This document shows positions 1 through 7,559 of a stretch of DNA of 33,156 bases, in pieces. The stretch covers positions 1-33,156 of the forward strand of contig SVMC01000020.1 of NCBI GenBank assembly GCA_015067585.1. Reading direction: 5' to 3'. The position numbers and the translations under genes are program-made. Positions within the stretch are counted from its first letter, which is position 1. Every line of letters starts with the position of its first letter. The notes below the pieces were generated by a model that was not told the DNA's origin, searched no databases, and saw nothing but the letters and a program-made list of their open reading frames with translations. The DNA comes from Oscillospiraceae bacterium. GTDB taxonomy: Bacteria > Bacillota > Clostridia > Oscillospirales > Oscillospiraceae.

Positions 1-1
1 G

Positions 2-802
2 TTCACCATTTCCGAAGGCCATCTGGTGCTGCGTCCCGATCAGCTGGAAGAAGAGTTCCGCGGCTGTCTGGAACTGACCAAGTATATGCTGGATACCGTG
101 GGCCTGCTGGACAAGTGTACCTTCCGCTTCTCCCAGTGGGACCCCGCCAACCCCAACAACAAGTACGAAGGCACTGCCGCACAGTGGGAAGAAGCACAGC
201 GCGTCATGGGCGAAATTCTCGACAAGCTGGGCGTAGAGTACGAAGTGGGCATCGACGAGGCCGCCTTCTACGGCCCCAAGCTGGACATCCAGTATAAGAA
301 TGTATTCGGCAAGGAAGACACCCTTGTCACCATCCAGATCGATATGCTGCTGGCTGAAAAATTCGGCATGTACTACACCGACAGCGACGGCTCCAAGAAG
401 CTTCCCTATATCATCCACCGCACCAGCCTCGGCTGCTACGAGCGCACCCTTGCCTACCTGATCGAGACCTTCGCCGGCGCTCTGCCCACCTGGATGTCCC
501 CCGAGCAGGTTCGCGTCCTCACCATCACCGACCGCGCCGCCGACTATGCCGCCGAGATCAGCGGCAAGCTGAACGCTGCCGGCTTCCGTGTCAGCGTGGA
601 CAACAGCTCCGAAACCCTGCGCAAGAAGATCCGCAACGGCCAGATGGACAAGATCCCCTATATGGTCATCCTTGGCGACAAGGATATGGAAAACAAGACC
701 GTCTCCGTCCGCTACCGCAACGGCGACGACCTCGGCTCCATGTCCTACGAAGCCTTCGAAGCCCTCCTCCGGGATGTGGTGGACAGCAAGGCTAAGAAGT
801 GA
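2..802 (+). CDS. thrS: Threonyl-tRNA synthetase, 3' part (5' end outside window)
   Basis: Threonyl-tRNA synthetase charges tRNA-Thr in the cytoplasm. The open frame runs in from the window edge (first full codon at base 2), so only about 266 C-terminal residues are present; an internal GTG at 26 is not the start. Visible class II synthetase signatures are FYGPKLDIQ in the catalytic core, the motif 3-like stretch IIHRTSLGCYERTLAYLIE, and an anticodon-binding domain beginning near PTWMSPEQVRVLTIT and containing KIPYMVILGDKDME. The latter is the usual C-terminal ThrRS domain, and the protein ends shortly after it as the family does. TIQIDMLLAEKF replaces the more common TIQLDF region, a modest divergence. 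A strong terminator follows immediately, so thrS ends its transcription unit here. Identity is secure; the N-terminal editing domains cannot be judged. Confidence 0.95.
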   Translation, partial: FTISEGHLVLRPDQLEEEFRGCLELTKYMLDTVGLLDKCTFRFSQWDPANPNNKYEGTAAQWEEAQRVMGEILDKLGVEYEVGIDEAAFYGPKLDIQYKNVFGKEDTLVTIQIDMLLAEKFGMYYTDSDGSKKLPYIIHRTSLGCYERTLAYLIETFAGALPTWMSPEQVRVLTITDRAADYAAEISGKLNAAGFRVSVDNSSETLRKKIRNGQMDKIPYMVILGDKDMENKTVSVRYRNGDDLGSMSYEAFEALLRDVVDSKAKK

Positions 803-815
803 GAATATTTCCCCC

Positions 816-855
816 AAATCCCCTTGCTCTCCCGAGCAAGGGGATTTGCATTGTA
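816..855 (+). terminator. Intrinsic terminator after thrS
   Basis: A perfect 14-bp stem (816-829 with 834-847) closes a 4-nt TCCC loop 13 bp past the thrS stop. The downstream tail is only weakly T-rich. Confidence 0.85.
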
Positions 856-883
856 CATTGATGCCCATATGCGCAAATTAAGG

Positions 884-912
884 TTGCATTTTTCTTGGAA
901 TTCATAGATAAT
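884..912 (+). promoter_or_regulatory. Sigma-A-type promoter of galE
   Basis: TTGCAT (884-889) and GATAAT (907-912) are separated by 17 bp. The flanks AGGTTGCATTTT and TAGATAATAGAA recur identically at the promoter at 2046-2074. Confidence 0.7.
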
Positions 913-970
913 AGAAGAAAGACAAAACGAACAGCAGGCCGGATTTAGGCCGGTGTGAGGAGGGTTTGGA

Positions 971-1987
971 ATGAATATTTTAGTGACCGGCGGTGCGGGC
1001 TATATTGGCAGCCACACCTGTGTTTCCCTGATTGAAGCGGGGCATACCCCCATTGTGGTGGATAATCTTTCCAACTCCAGTGAAGAGAGCTTAAACCGGG
1101 TAGCCCGGATCACCGGGGTACAGCCGGTGTTTTACAAGGGAGATGTGCGGGATGAGGCTCTTTTGGAGCGGGTATTCTCCCGGCATGCCATTGGCTGCGC
1201 CATCCATTTCGCTGGGCTGAAGGCTGTGGGCGAGTCTGTCGCCAAGCCCCTTGATTACTATGGCAACAATCTGGGGGCCACCATCAGCCTGTGCCGGGTG
1301 ATGTGTGCCCACGGGGTCAAAAGGCTGATTTTCTCTTCCTCTGCCACCGTCTATGCCGGGGACAACGAGCTTCCTTTGCGGGAGACCTCCCGCACCGGGG
1401 ACTGCTCCAATCCCTACGGCTGGACCAAATATATGGGTGAGCAGATTTTGCGGGATCTTACCGTTTCCGACCCGGAATGGTCCGTGGTGCTGCTGCGCTA
1501 CTTTAATCCCATCGGCGCTCACCCCAGCGGCCTGATGGGCGAGGATCCCACCGACATTCCCAACAATCTCATGCCCTATATCACCCAGACCGCCATCGGC
1601 AGACGGCCTCACCTGAATGTGTTCGGCAACGACTATCCCACCCCCGACGGCACCGGCGTCCGGGATTATATCCATGTGGTTGATCTGGCAAAGGGCCATG
1701 TGGCTGCCATCGACTATCTTTGCAGCCACACCGGCGCAGAGGTATTCAACCTCGGCACCGGCAAGGGTTGCAGCGTTCTGGAGATGGTGAAAACCTTTGA
1801 GGATGCCAACGGCATTCCCGTACCCTACCGCATTGCCCCCCGCCGTCCCGGAGATCTGGCAGAATTCTATGCCGACCCGGCAAAGAGCCTTGCGGTATTG
1901 GGCTGGCAGACCCGGCACGATATCGGGGATATGTGCCGCGACAGCTGGAACTGGCAAAGCAAAAACCCCAAGGGGTATCGGGAATAA
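971..1987 (+). CDS. galE: UDP-glucose 4-epimerase
   Basis: GalE interconverts UDP-glucose and UDP-galactose in the cytoplasm (Leloir pathway and supply of galactosyl units for envelope polysaccharide). The 338-residue length is typical. Residues 1-13 hold the NAD-binding Rossmann motif TGGAGYIG; the SDR catalytic elements are IFSSSATVYAG (serine region) and NPYGWTKYMGEQ (YxxxK). RYFNPIGAHPSG and DGTGVRDYIHVVDLAKGHV are family-specific substrate-binding and C-terminal motifs. ATG 971 is preceded by an AGGAGG site at about 957-962. It has its own promoter (884-912) and a hairpin after the stop, so it appears monocistronic. No other galactose genes are adjacent, so use in surface glycan synthesis is as likely as galactose catabolism (inference). 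Confidence 0.96.
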   Translation: MNILVTGGAGYIGSHTCVSLIEAGHTPIVVDNLSNSSEESLNRVARITGVQPVFYKGDVRDEALLERVFSRHAIGCAIHFAGLKAVGESVAKPLDYYGNNLGATISLCRVMCAHGVKRLIFSSSATVYAGDNELPLRETSRTGDCSNPYGWTKYMGEQILRDLTVSDPEWSVVLLRYFNPIGAHPSGLMGEDPTDIPNNLMPYITQTAIGRRPHLNVFGNDYPTPDGTGVRDYIHVVDLAKGHVAAIDYLCSHTGAEVFNLGTGKGCSVLEMVKTFEDANGIPVPYRIAPRRPGDLAEFYADPAKSLAVLGWQTRHDIGDMCRDSWNWQSKNPKGYRE

Positions 1988-1996
1988 CTCGTTCAA

Positions 1997-2019
1997 AGGA
2001 CGCACCGCAAGTGCGTCCT
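1997..2019 (+). terminator. Hairpin after galE, possible weak terminator
   Basis: A 9-bp perfect stem (AGGACGCAC/GTGCGTCCT, loop CGCAA) lies 10 bp after the galE stop. No T-tract follows, so termination would be weak or factor-dependent. Confidence 0.45.
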
Positions 2020-2045
2020 CTTGCGCTGCAGCGGAGAAATTCAGG

Positions 2046-2074
2046 TTGCATTTTCTCTTCTGTTCGTAGATAAT
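2046..2074 (+). promoter_or_regulatory. Sigma-A-type promoter of the four-gene operon
   Basis: TTGCAT (2046-2051), 17-bp spacer, GATAAT (2069-2074). The blocks AGGTTGCATTTT and TAGATAATAGAA are the same as in the galE promoter. Confidence 0.7.
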
Positions 2075-2107
2075 AGAATCAGAAAAAAATGATAGGAGGC
2101 GCGGAAT

Positions 2108-2830
2108 TTGAGAAGGTTTCGACGAATTTTTACGGTCTTTCTACTTGTGCTGCTTCTGACTGGGAGCGCTGCGGCAATGGACACCGGTTTTGAAGTGCAG
2201 CCCCTGTCTCCGGAGGAAACGGCCAGAGTATCAAATAAGGAAATCATACTGCAAAAGGAGAAACCAAAAACCGGCAGCATTTTATGCTTTGATGTGCGGG
2301 AGGATGGCTTGATTGCCCTCGGCTTTCAGACGCCGAATGATTCTGAGGAGCGGATCGTATGCATTCTCGACAGCAATGGCGCGTTTCAGTATGCTTATCG
2401 CTTTGCCTGTGTGGGCAGCTTCGGCTTGGAGTGGAGCGGGGAGCATCTTCTGGTTTATTTCGTCCGGTCGGATCTGGTTATGGAGCTGGATGCGGCGGGT
2501 AACGCGGTGCAGTGGGCGGATATTCTGGACACCACGGAGAATAACCGCTATTGGTACACAGTGCGGGAAAGAGAACGGGTCGTAGAAGATCGTGTGTACC
2601 GGATCAAAAATGACATGGGCATTTTTAACCTGATTGTATCCTCCTATTCTCAGTTAACGGTGACGAATGCAAGCGCAGAAGAAGTTCTGATTTACGATGT
2701 GAATCAGGAGCAGTTGATCAAAACCGTGGTATTCACCGGTGCGATCGCGCTGTTTGTAGGCTGCGCTGTATATATTGCAACCATAAAACCGATCATGGAG
2801 ACGAGTGGAAAGAAAGGAGCAAAAACATGA
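2108..2830 (+). CDS. Exported single-pass membrane protein, function unknown
   Basis: Not recognised as a named family. The start is TTG at 2108, chosen because AGGAGG at 2094-2099 lies 8 nt upstream and the encoded N-terminus is a clean signal sequence (MRRFRRIF followed by a Leu/Val core ending in GSAAAM, residues 1-24). The middle (about 35-200) is a soluble, probably extracytoplasmic region of beta-strand character with short repeated-looking segments (ILDSNGAFQYAYRF, MELDAAGNAVQWADIL), reminiscent of propeller blades; that fold is only a guess. A second hydrophobic segment near residues 206-228 (TGAIALFVGCAVYIATI) precedes a short basic cytoplasmic tail, giving a double-anchored or cleaved type I topology. 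It is first in an operon and overlaps the next gene by 4 bp (ATGA), so translation is likely coupled. Confidence 0.75.
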   Translation: MRRFRRIFTVFLLVLLLTGSAAAMDTGFEVQPLSPEETARVSNKEIILQKEKPKTGSILCFDVREDGLIALGFQTPNDSEERIVCILDSNGAFQYAYRFACVGSFGLEWSGEHLLVYFVRSDLVMELDAAGNAVQWADILDTTENNRYWYTVRERERVVEDRVYRIKNDMGIFNLIVSSYSQLTVTNASAEEVLIYDVNQEQLIKTVVFTGAIALFVGCAVYIATIKPIMETSGKKGAKT

Positions 2831-3345
2831 ATGTACTGATCGTAGTGGATATGCAAAATGATTTTATTGACGGTGCGCTGGGGACGAAGGAAGCGGTGCA
2901 GATCGTGCCTGCGGTGCGGGAGAAGATCGATGCCGCCCGGAACCGGGGGGATGCCGTCATCTTCACCCGGGACACCCATGAGGAAAGCTACCTTTCCACC
3001 CAGGAGGGGGCAAAGCTTCCCGTGCCCCATTGCATCCGCGGCACCCACGGCTGGCAGATCACAGATGCTCTTCCGGTGGAGGACAGCGTGGTGATCGACA
3101 AACCCACCTTCGGCTCCAAGGAATTGGGAGAATACCTTGTGTCCCTCGCCCCGGAGGGAATTGAACTGGTGGGTCTTTGCACCGACATCTGTGTGATCTC
3201 CAATGCATTGCTTGCCAAGGCCTTCCTGCCGGAGGTTCCCGTGGCGGTGGATGCCGCCTGCTGCGCCGGCGTCACCCCTCAGAGCCACGAAAACGCCCTC
3301 GCCGCCATGGCCTGCTGCCAGATCGAGGTGGTAAACCATGGGTGA
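2827..3345 (+). CDS. Isochorismatase-family cysteine hydrolase, probable nicotinamidase
   Basis: 172-residue member of the isochorismatase/nicotinamidase superfamily. The catalytic triad pattern is present: D8 in VVDMQNDF, K92 in VIDKPTFGS and C122 in GLCTDICVISNAL. D49 and H51 (TRDTHEESY) and H68 (VPHC) match the metal-site pattern of PncA-type nicotinamidases. PncA converts nicotinamide to nicotinate for NAD salvage, which fits nadE at 30597-31349 completing NAD synthesis, although the genes are not linked. The ATG overlaps the preceding stop (ATGA) and the 3' end overlaps the next gene by 8 bp, so this is the second cistron of a tight operon. Other superfamily amidohydrolases cannot be excluded; the superfamily call is firm, the substrate probable. 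Confidence 0.85.
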   Translation: MNVLIVVDMQNDFIDGALGTKEAVQIVPAVREKIDAARNRGDAVIFTRDTHEESYLSTQEGAKLPVPHCIRGTHGWQITDALPVEDSVVIDKPTFGSKELGEYLVSLAPEGIELVGLCTDICVISNALLAKAFLPEVPVAVDAACCAGVTPQSHENALAAMACCQIEVVNHG

Positions 3346-3853
3346 GAGCTATTTTGAAGTTGAATTTGCCCAGACACTGGAGCAGATCAAGGAGCTTTAT
3401 CGGTTTAACTTTTTCCGAAAGCCTTCGGCCCTCGTATTTATCATTGAAGTATGCTGCATCGTTTTTTTGTTTATCTTCAAGATGATCTTCTTTGGCGACG
3501 GGCTATTTGATGCTGTGATCCTTGTTGTCCTTTTGCTGCTTATCCCGCTGTATCTACTGGTATACCGACTGACGGTAAAGCACATGGTCAAACGGCAGCA
3601 CGAGCTATGCGGCGAGCAGGATGTGCAGGCCCGTTTTGGATTCTACAATGACAGTTTTGTTATGAACGAGAGCACCGGTGCCCAATTCACCATTGACTAT
3701 GGCAGCATCAAGTGCTGCTATCAGACAAAGAATCTGTTTCTGCTTTATTCTAAGGCAAATATGATTTACAGTTTCCCCAAGGCTGCTTTTACCAAGGGCA
3801 ATCCGGTCTATTTCATCCCCTTCATTACCAGCCGTGGCGTGAAGGTGAAGTGA
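3338..3853 (+). CDS. YcxB-like two-helix membrane protein
   Basis: A 171-residue protein with an acidic cytoplasmic N-terminus, two adjacent transmembrane helices (about residues 30-51 and 58-79), then a soluble beta-rich C-terminal domain. That domain has the sequence of strands typical of YcxB-like proteins: GFYNDSFVMNES, TIDYGSIKCCYQTKNLFLLY, YSFPKAAF, ending in FIPFITSR. The family function is unknown; the C-terminal part resembles small PH-like domains placed next to membrane helices. It overlaps the upstream hydrolase by 8 bp and is followed 7 bp later by the phosphatase gene, so it is the third cistron of the operon. Assignment rests on my recognition of the domain pattern, not a search. 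Confidence 0.7.
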   Translation: MGESYFEVEFAQTLEQIKELYRFNFFRKPSALVFIIEVCCIVFLFIFKMIFFGDGLFDAVILVVLLLLIPLYLLVYRLTVKHMVKRQHELCGEQDVQARFGFYNDSFVMNESTGAQFTIDYGSIKCCYQTKNLFLLYSKANMIYSFPKAAFTKGNPVYFIPFITSRGVKVK

Positions 3854-3860
3854 GGCTGCC

Positions 3861-4562
3861 ATGATCTATGTCAGTTCCGATCTGCATGGCTGCCCTGTGG
3901 CGGAATTTGAGGCGCTTTTACAAAGTGCGGGGTTTTCTGATTCTGATTACCTCTTTATTTTGGGGGATGTGATCGACCGGGGGGAGCATGGGGCGGAATT
4001 GCTCCTTTGGCTGACCCGTCAGCCGAATGTACAGCTCATTTTGGGCAACCATGAGGCCATGGCGCTGGCCTGCAGCTTCCTCTTTGACGAGGTGACGCAG
4101 GAGACCCTTACCTATCTCACCCCGGAGCGGCTTTCCCTTGTGGAAAACTGGATGTTCAACGGCGGCGATCCCACCATGCAGGGCCTTCGCAGCATCTTGA
4201 AGCAGGATCCCGAGCTTTTGGCAGGCATCTGGGATTATCTGCGGGATGCGCCCCTGTATGAAGACCTGAGCATTGACGGCAAACGCTTTATTCTGGTCCA
4301 TGCGGGCCTTGGAAACTTCCGACCCGACCGGCCTTTGGAGAATTATACCCCCGAAGAGCTTCTGATGGAGCGCCCTGCCCCGGATGACCGGTATTTTGAG
4401 GATGCCGCCGTGATCTTCGGCCATACCCCCACCGCCTATTACGGCAGGCAGTACCGCTGGCGGGCCGTGCACACCGATACCTGGACCTGCATCGACACCG
4501 GTGCCGCCTCCGGCAACAAACCCATGCTCCTTCGCTTAGATGACATGGCAGAGTTTTATTAA
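3861..4562 (+). CDS. PPP-type metallophosphoesterase (Ser/Thr phosphatase-like)
   Basis: 233-residue calcineurin-like phosphoesterase of the PPP class. The three metal motifs are intact: D7 and H9 in SSDLHG, D36 with D39-R40 in GDVIDRG, and N63-H64-E65 in GNHE. Later metal-binding histidines occur in ILVHAGLG and IFGHTPT. This spacing is shared by bacterial PrpA/ApaH-like enzymes, which dephosphorylate phosphoproteins or cleave diadenosine tetraphosphate; the real substrate cannot be read from sequence. There is no signal peptide, so it should be cytoplasmic. It is the last gene of the operon, 7 bp after the YcxB-like gene, and is followed by a dispersed repeat and a bidirectional terminator. 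Confidence 0.88.
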   Translation: MIYVSSDLHGCPVAEFEALLQSAGFSDSDYLFILGDVIDRGEHGAELLLWLTRQPNVQLILGNHEAMALACSFLFDEVTQETLTYLTPERLSLVENWMFNGGDPTMQGLRSILKQDPELLAGIWDYLRDAPLYEDLSIDGKRFILVHAGLGNFRPDRPLENYTPEELLMERPAPDDRYFEDAAVIFGHTPTAYYGRQYRWRAVHTDTWTCIDTGAASGNKPMLLRLDDMAEFY

Positions 4563-4580
4563 CAAAGCGCAAAACCACCC

Positions 4581-4695
4581 ATTTTCACCGTAGGGGCGGC
4601 AACCTGCCGCCCGCAAAAGGTTGCGATTTCGCTGGGATTTCCGATATAATCGGAACAGTCTCTGCCGGGCGATCGATAGCCCGGGCTACCCTGCC
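4581..4695 (+). repeat. Compound palindromic dispersed repeat, copy 1
   Basis: It starts with ATTTTCACCGTAGGGGCGGC. Hairpin 1 pairs 4594-4600 with 4606-4612. It is followed by the core AAAAGGTTGCGATTTCGCTG, a 25-30-nt spacer, and hairpin 2 (4665-4670 with 4679-4684). The same order of elements occurs inverted at 11641-11750 and direct at 31481-31600. Confidence 0.8.
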
Positions 4696-4716
4696 TAAAT
4701 GATGAATACGACAAAA

Positions 4717-4762
4717 AGGACGAAGCCTGTCCCAATGGGAGTTGGCTTCGTCCTGATTTTGT
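4717..4762. terminator. Bidirectional terminator between phosphatase and SLH gene
   Basis: An 11-bp perfect stem (AGGACGAAGCC 4717-4727, GGCTTCGTCCT 4744-4754) with a T-rich run on the plus side (GATTTTGTTTT) and an A-run (4713-4717) that reads as T on the minus strand. It can serve both converging genes. Confidence 0.8.
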
Positions 4763-4771
4763 TTTGGTGGA

Positions 4772-6661
4772 TTAGTTGTAGCGGCGGTACAGGAAGGTGA
4801 CGATCTGGCCTCTGGAGCAGACCATCTCGGGGGTGAAGGTGGTGCCGTCGCCGGTGCCGGTGGTGATGCCCTTTTCCACTGCCCACAGCACTGCATTATA
4901 ATAGTAGGCATTGGATGCTACATCCCGGAAGGGGTTGCGGGAGGAGGTGGGTGCGGGGGTGCCGGCGCTGCGGTGCAGGAAGGTGACCACCTGAGAGCGG
5001 GTGCAGCTCATATCGGGGGAGAAGGTGGTGCCGTTGCCGGTACCGGTGGTGATGCCCTTTTCCACTGCCCACAGAACGGCGTCATAGTAGTAAGCGCCGG
5101 CCTTTACATCCCGGAAGGGATTGTAGCTGGAAGTGGGCTTGGGAGAACCGGCAGCACGCCACAGGAAGGTGACCACCTGCGCTCTGGTGCAGTTCATATC
5201 CGGGGAGAAGGTGGTGCCGTTGCCGGTACCGGTGGTGATGCCCTCATTCACAGCCCAAAGCACCGGGTCATAGTAATAGGCGCCGGCCTTCACATCCGTG
5301 AAGGGATTGCTTGCCGGCTGACCGCTTGCGGGGATCACTTCGGTTTCCTTTCTGCCGCAGACGCTGCAGCTGCGAACCTTGCTGCCGTCGGTGGTGGCAG
5401 TGGCCTGCTGAACGACCGTCCAGCTGCCCCACTGATGGCCGGAGGGGATCAGGCCGGAAACATAGGACTCACCGCAGCCGCAAACCTCCTTGGTATAGCC
5501 CGGCTCGATACAGTTGCCCTCCACCACAATGGTATCTTTATAATTATGTACGGTGTCGGACTTCATGTTCGTCAGGAATCGGAAATACAGCTGATCGCCG
5601 CGCTCGGTCATGAGGTAATAGCGCACCGTGCCGTCAGACATCACATAGCGTCTGGTGCAGAACAGGGTGAAAGGCTCCGAATGTTCCTCATAGAAGAGGT
5701 ACTTATCCTTGGAGGTGGGGCTGTTGTAGCAGTAGACCTCCTGATAGGCGGGGATGGTGATGCGGTAGCCGCATTCCTGATAGGTGGAAACGGTGATCTT
5801 GCTGCTGTCCAGCGGGGTGGTGAAGGATTTGATGGAATCCTTTATGATCTTTCCGTTTACCACAGCGAAGAACTGGTAGTAATAGGTGGTGTTATGCTCC
5901 AGATACTGCACGGTATCGGCAATATCATAGGGGTTTGCGGTGCCGCCCAGGGGCCAGCGGAACTTTTCGCTCATGTTGCTCTGGCTGGAGCCGAGGTATA
6001 CACCGTATTCGGAGGGGCGGGTGCCGGTGTAGGACAGCTCATAGTCGAAGGTGACGCCGGTGGCATAGCTGTAATGGAAGGGTCTTTCGGTGCCGGTAAA
6101 GGTCACGCTGTCGCCGGCAACGGCGGGGTCAAGGGTGGTGAGACGGATGACCTGACCGCCCATATCGCAGGCCTTGGTATGATCGTAGGCTTCGTTCAGG
6201 CCCAGGTTATAGCGCTTGTTGTTCAGGGCACCGTTGTGGGCATAGAAGGTGGCGTAACCTCTGGCGTCATAGCCGCCGCAGATGAGGATGTGGGGAGCAA
6301 TGGTGTGGGTCTTGCACCACTGGACGACCACATCACCGGCTCTGAGATTATCGCCGTTGAGGGCCTTGGTGGCATAGCCGTCGGAATTGAGCTTGAGGTC
6401 CTGCTTTTTCAGGCCGGTGGCATTCTGGATGGCTCTCCAGCAGCCGCCGGTACCGGTTTCCACGCCTATATTGATGCCGCCGGCAATGACGCAGCGGGAG
6501 ACGAACTCGGCGCACAGCCCCTTGCCATCATTCCAGTGGGCCTTGGCATAGGCGATGGCCGCATCGGCATCATAGGTGGCAGCGGCGCTTGCGCCGGTGG
6601 CAGGGAACATGCCCAGCACCAGAATCAGCACGAGAAGCAAAGATACGATCCGTTTTTTCAT
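4772..6661 (-). CDS. Secreted amidase-like protein with three SLH repeats
   Basis: A 629-residue exported surface protein. Residues 1-27 form a signal peptide (MKKRIVSLLLVLILV core, ASA cleavage region). Residues about 30-150 resemble the putative amidase/NlpC-P60 fold: C50 in GLCAEFVSRC is the likely nucleophile, with H124 (APHILIC) and H142-N143 (YAHNG) as partners, so it may cleave peptidoglycan peptides. Residues about 185-290 look fibronectin-III-like. A Cys-rich segment (CGCGESY ... CSVCGRKE, about 395-440) may bind a metal. Three SLH repeats occupy about 452-513, 514-574 and 575-629 and should tether the protein to the cell-wall polymer. The usual SLH TRAE motif reads CTRAQ, CTRSQ and CSRGQ. 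ATG 6661 has an AAAGGA site and a consensus promoter upstream. The enzymatic role is inferred; the SLH call is firm. Confidence 0.88.
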   Translation of the reverse strand: MKKRIVSLLLVLILVLGMFPATGASAAATYDADAAIAYAKAHWNDGKGLCAEFVSRCVIAGGINIGVETGTGGCWRAIQNATGLKKQDLKLNSDGYATKALNGDNLRAGDVVVQWCKTHTIAPHILICGGYDARGYATFYAHNGALNNKRYNLGLNEAYDHTKACDMGGQVIRLTTLDPAVAGDSVTFTGTERPFHYSYATGVTFDYELSYTGTRPSEYGVYLGSSQSNMSEKFRWPLGGTANPYDIADTVQYLEHNTTYYYQFFAVVNGKIIKDSIKSFTTPLDSSKITVSTYQECGYRITIPAYQEVYCYNSPTSKDKYLFYEEHSEPFTLFCTRRYVMSDGTVRYYLMTERGDQLYFRFLTNMKSDTVHNYKDTIVVEGNCIEPGYTKEVCGCGESYVSGLIPSGHQWGSWTVVQQATATTDGSKVRSCSVCGRKETEVIPASGQPASNPFTDVKAGAYYYDPVLWAVNEGITTGTGNGTTFSPDMNCTRAQVVTFLWRAAGSPKPTSSYNPFRDVKAGAYYYDAVLWAVEKGITTGTGNGTTFSPDMSCTRSQVVTFLHRSAGTPAPTSSRNPFRDVASNAYYYNAVLWAVEKGITTGTGDGTTFTPEMVCSRGQIVTFLYRRYN

Positions 6662-6729
6662 AACGAGTTCCTTTCCTGCGGTTAAATTTTTAATAAGACG
6701 GTTTCGTTTTATCAGGGGCTGTCCAGAGT

Positions 6730-6758
6730 ATTCTACTTTGTCGCAAATGGAAAGTCAA
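6730..6758 (-). promoter_or_regulatory. Sigma-A-type promoter of the SLH amidase-like gene
   Basis: Read on the minus strand: TTGACT (6758-6753), 17-bp spacer, TAGAAT (6735-6730), about 70 bp before the ATG. Confidence 0.75.
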
Positions 6759-6854
6759 GGCGGTTTTGCCGAAAAAGACCGCGTTTTATGGGCTGTTATA
6801 TTTGGGTTAAGCTGGAAGAAGGCTTGCGGGAGGTATGGCGCAAAACCCATCGGG

Positions 6855-6885
6855 AACGCCCGGCTCTTGGATCGAGTCGGGCGTT
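6855..6885 (-). terminator. Hairpin after the zinc-ribbon membrane protein gene
   Basis: A 12-bp stem with one G-T pair (6855-6866 with 6874-6885) lies 8 bp past the stop at 6894. On the minus strand the tail is not clearly T-rich, so efficiency is uncertain. The rest of 6759-6854 holds nothing I can identify. Confidence 0.55.
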
Positions 6886-6893
6886 TGCGCTGC

Positions 6894-7559
6894 TTATTTG
6901 ACATGAAATCTTCTTGCCAGCTCGGTGGCTGCCCGTCTGCCGCCGATCATGACGGTGCCGAGGAACAGGAGCGCAGAGATGCCCAGGGGCAAAAATGCCA
7001 TCAGTGCATTCCGCTCCATGCCTGTGAGGTACAGCACCACAGGGATCAGGCTCAGAAGGATCATCAGGATCTGCCACATGATGTAGCTTTGCCAGTTTCT
7101 TCGGTTGCACATCATCAGGATGAGGATCACGAAATCCACTCCCATCAATCCTGCGGGCAGCACATAGTCCAGTGACCAGCCCTGATATCCGATGATGGCA
7201 TCAATGCCGTAAATGCAGCCGATCACGGTCAGGGTGATCAGAAGCAGTTTGCTGCGGTAGCCTGCCTTGTCACTGACGCCGAGGCGCAGGCAGATATAGC
7301 CCAGCAGCAGGGCGAGCCCTGCGATAAAGCTCCAGTGGAAGGGGGAGGGGGTCAGATAGTCCACCACTATCAGGATGGCCTGCACCACAAGGGCGCAGAA
7401 CAGGTAGATCCTGCAGGCCAGAAGACGGCGGCGGTACTGCAGTCGTATGTTGGGGTACATATTTTCCAGTTCTTCCGTGGGTTCCAGAATGGTCTGACAC
7501 AGGGGGCAGCGCTCTGTGACATCCAGCACTTCGACCCGGCAGATTTTACATTTACCCAT
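6894..7559 (-). CDS. Zinc-ribbon polytopic membrane protein (DUF6320-like)
   Basis: A 221-residue protein starting with a four-cysteine zinc ribbon (C4, C7 and C18, C21: CKICRVEV ... CPLCQ) followed by a short linker and about seven hydrophobic helices from residue 48 to 205, ending in a basic tail. The organisation matches the DUF6320-type proteins I recall next to acyltransferases in Clostridia; the function is not established. It overlaps the upstream acyltransferase by 8 bp (7552-7559) in the same direction, which argues for translational coupling and a shared task. A membrane partner that presents or exports the acylated product is conceivable, but that is inference only. The ATG at 7559 is the only sensible start because the ribbon begins at once. 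Confidence 0.75.
   Translation of the reverse strand: MGKCKICRVEVLDVTERCPLCQTILEPTEELENMYPNIRLQYRRRLLACRIYLFCALVVQAILIVVDYLTPSPFHWSFIAGLALLLGYICLRLGVSDKAGYRSKLLLITLTVIGCIYGIDAIIGYQGWSLDYVLPAGLMGVDFVILILMMCNRRNWQSYIMWQILMILLSLIPVVLYLTGMERNALMAFLPLGISALLFLGTVMIGGRRAATELARRFHVK

Noticed and set aside
1091-2005. 304-codon minus-strand open frame
   Set aside because: Shadow of galE; no ribosome site and no recognisable domain.
4850-5300. Regularly spaced similar DNA blocks as a possible CRISPR array
   Set aside because: The roughly 180-bp period is due to three SLH coding repeats.
4973-6685. 570-codon plus-strand open frame
   Set aside because: Antisense to the SLH amidase-like gene; its Gly/Ala/Val-rich repeats mirror the SLH repeats.
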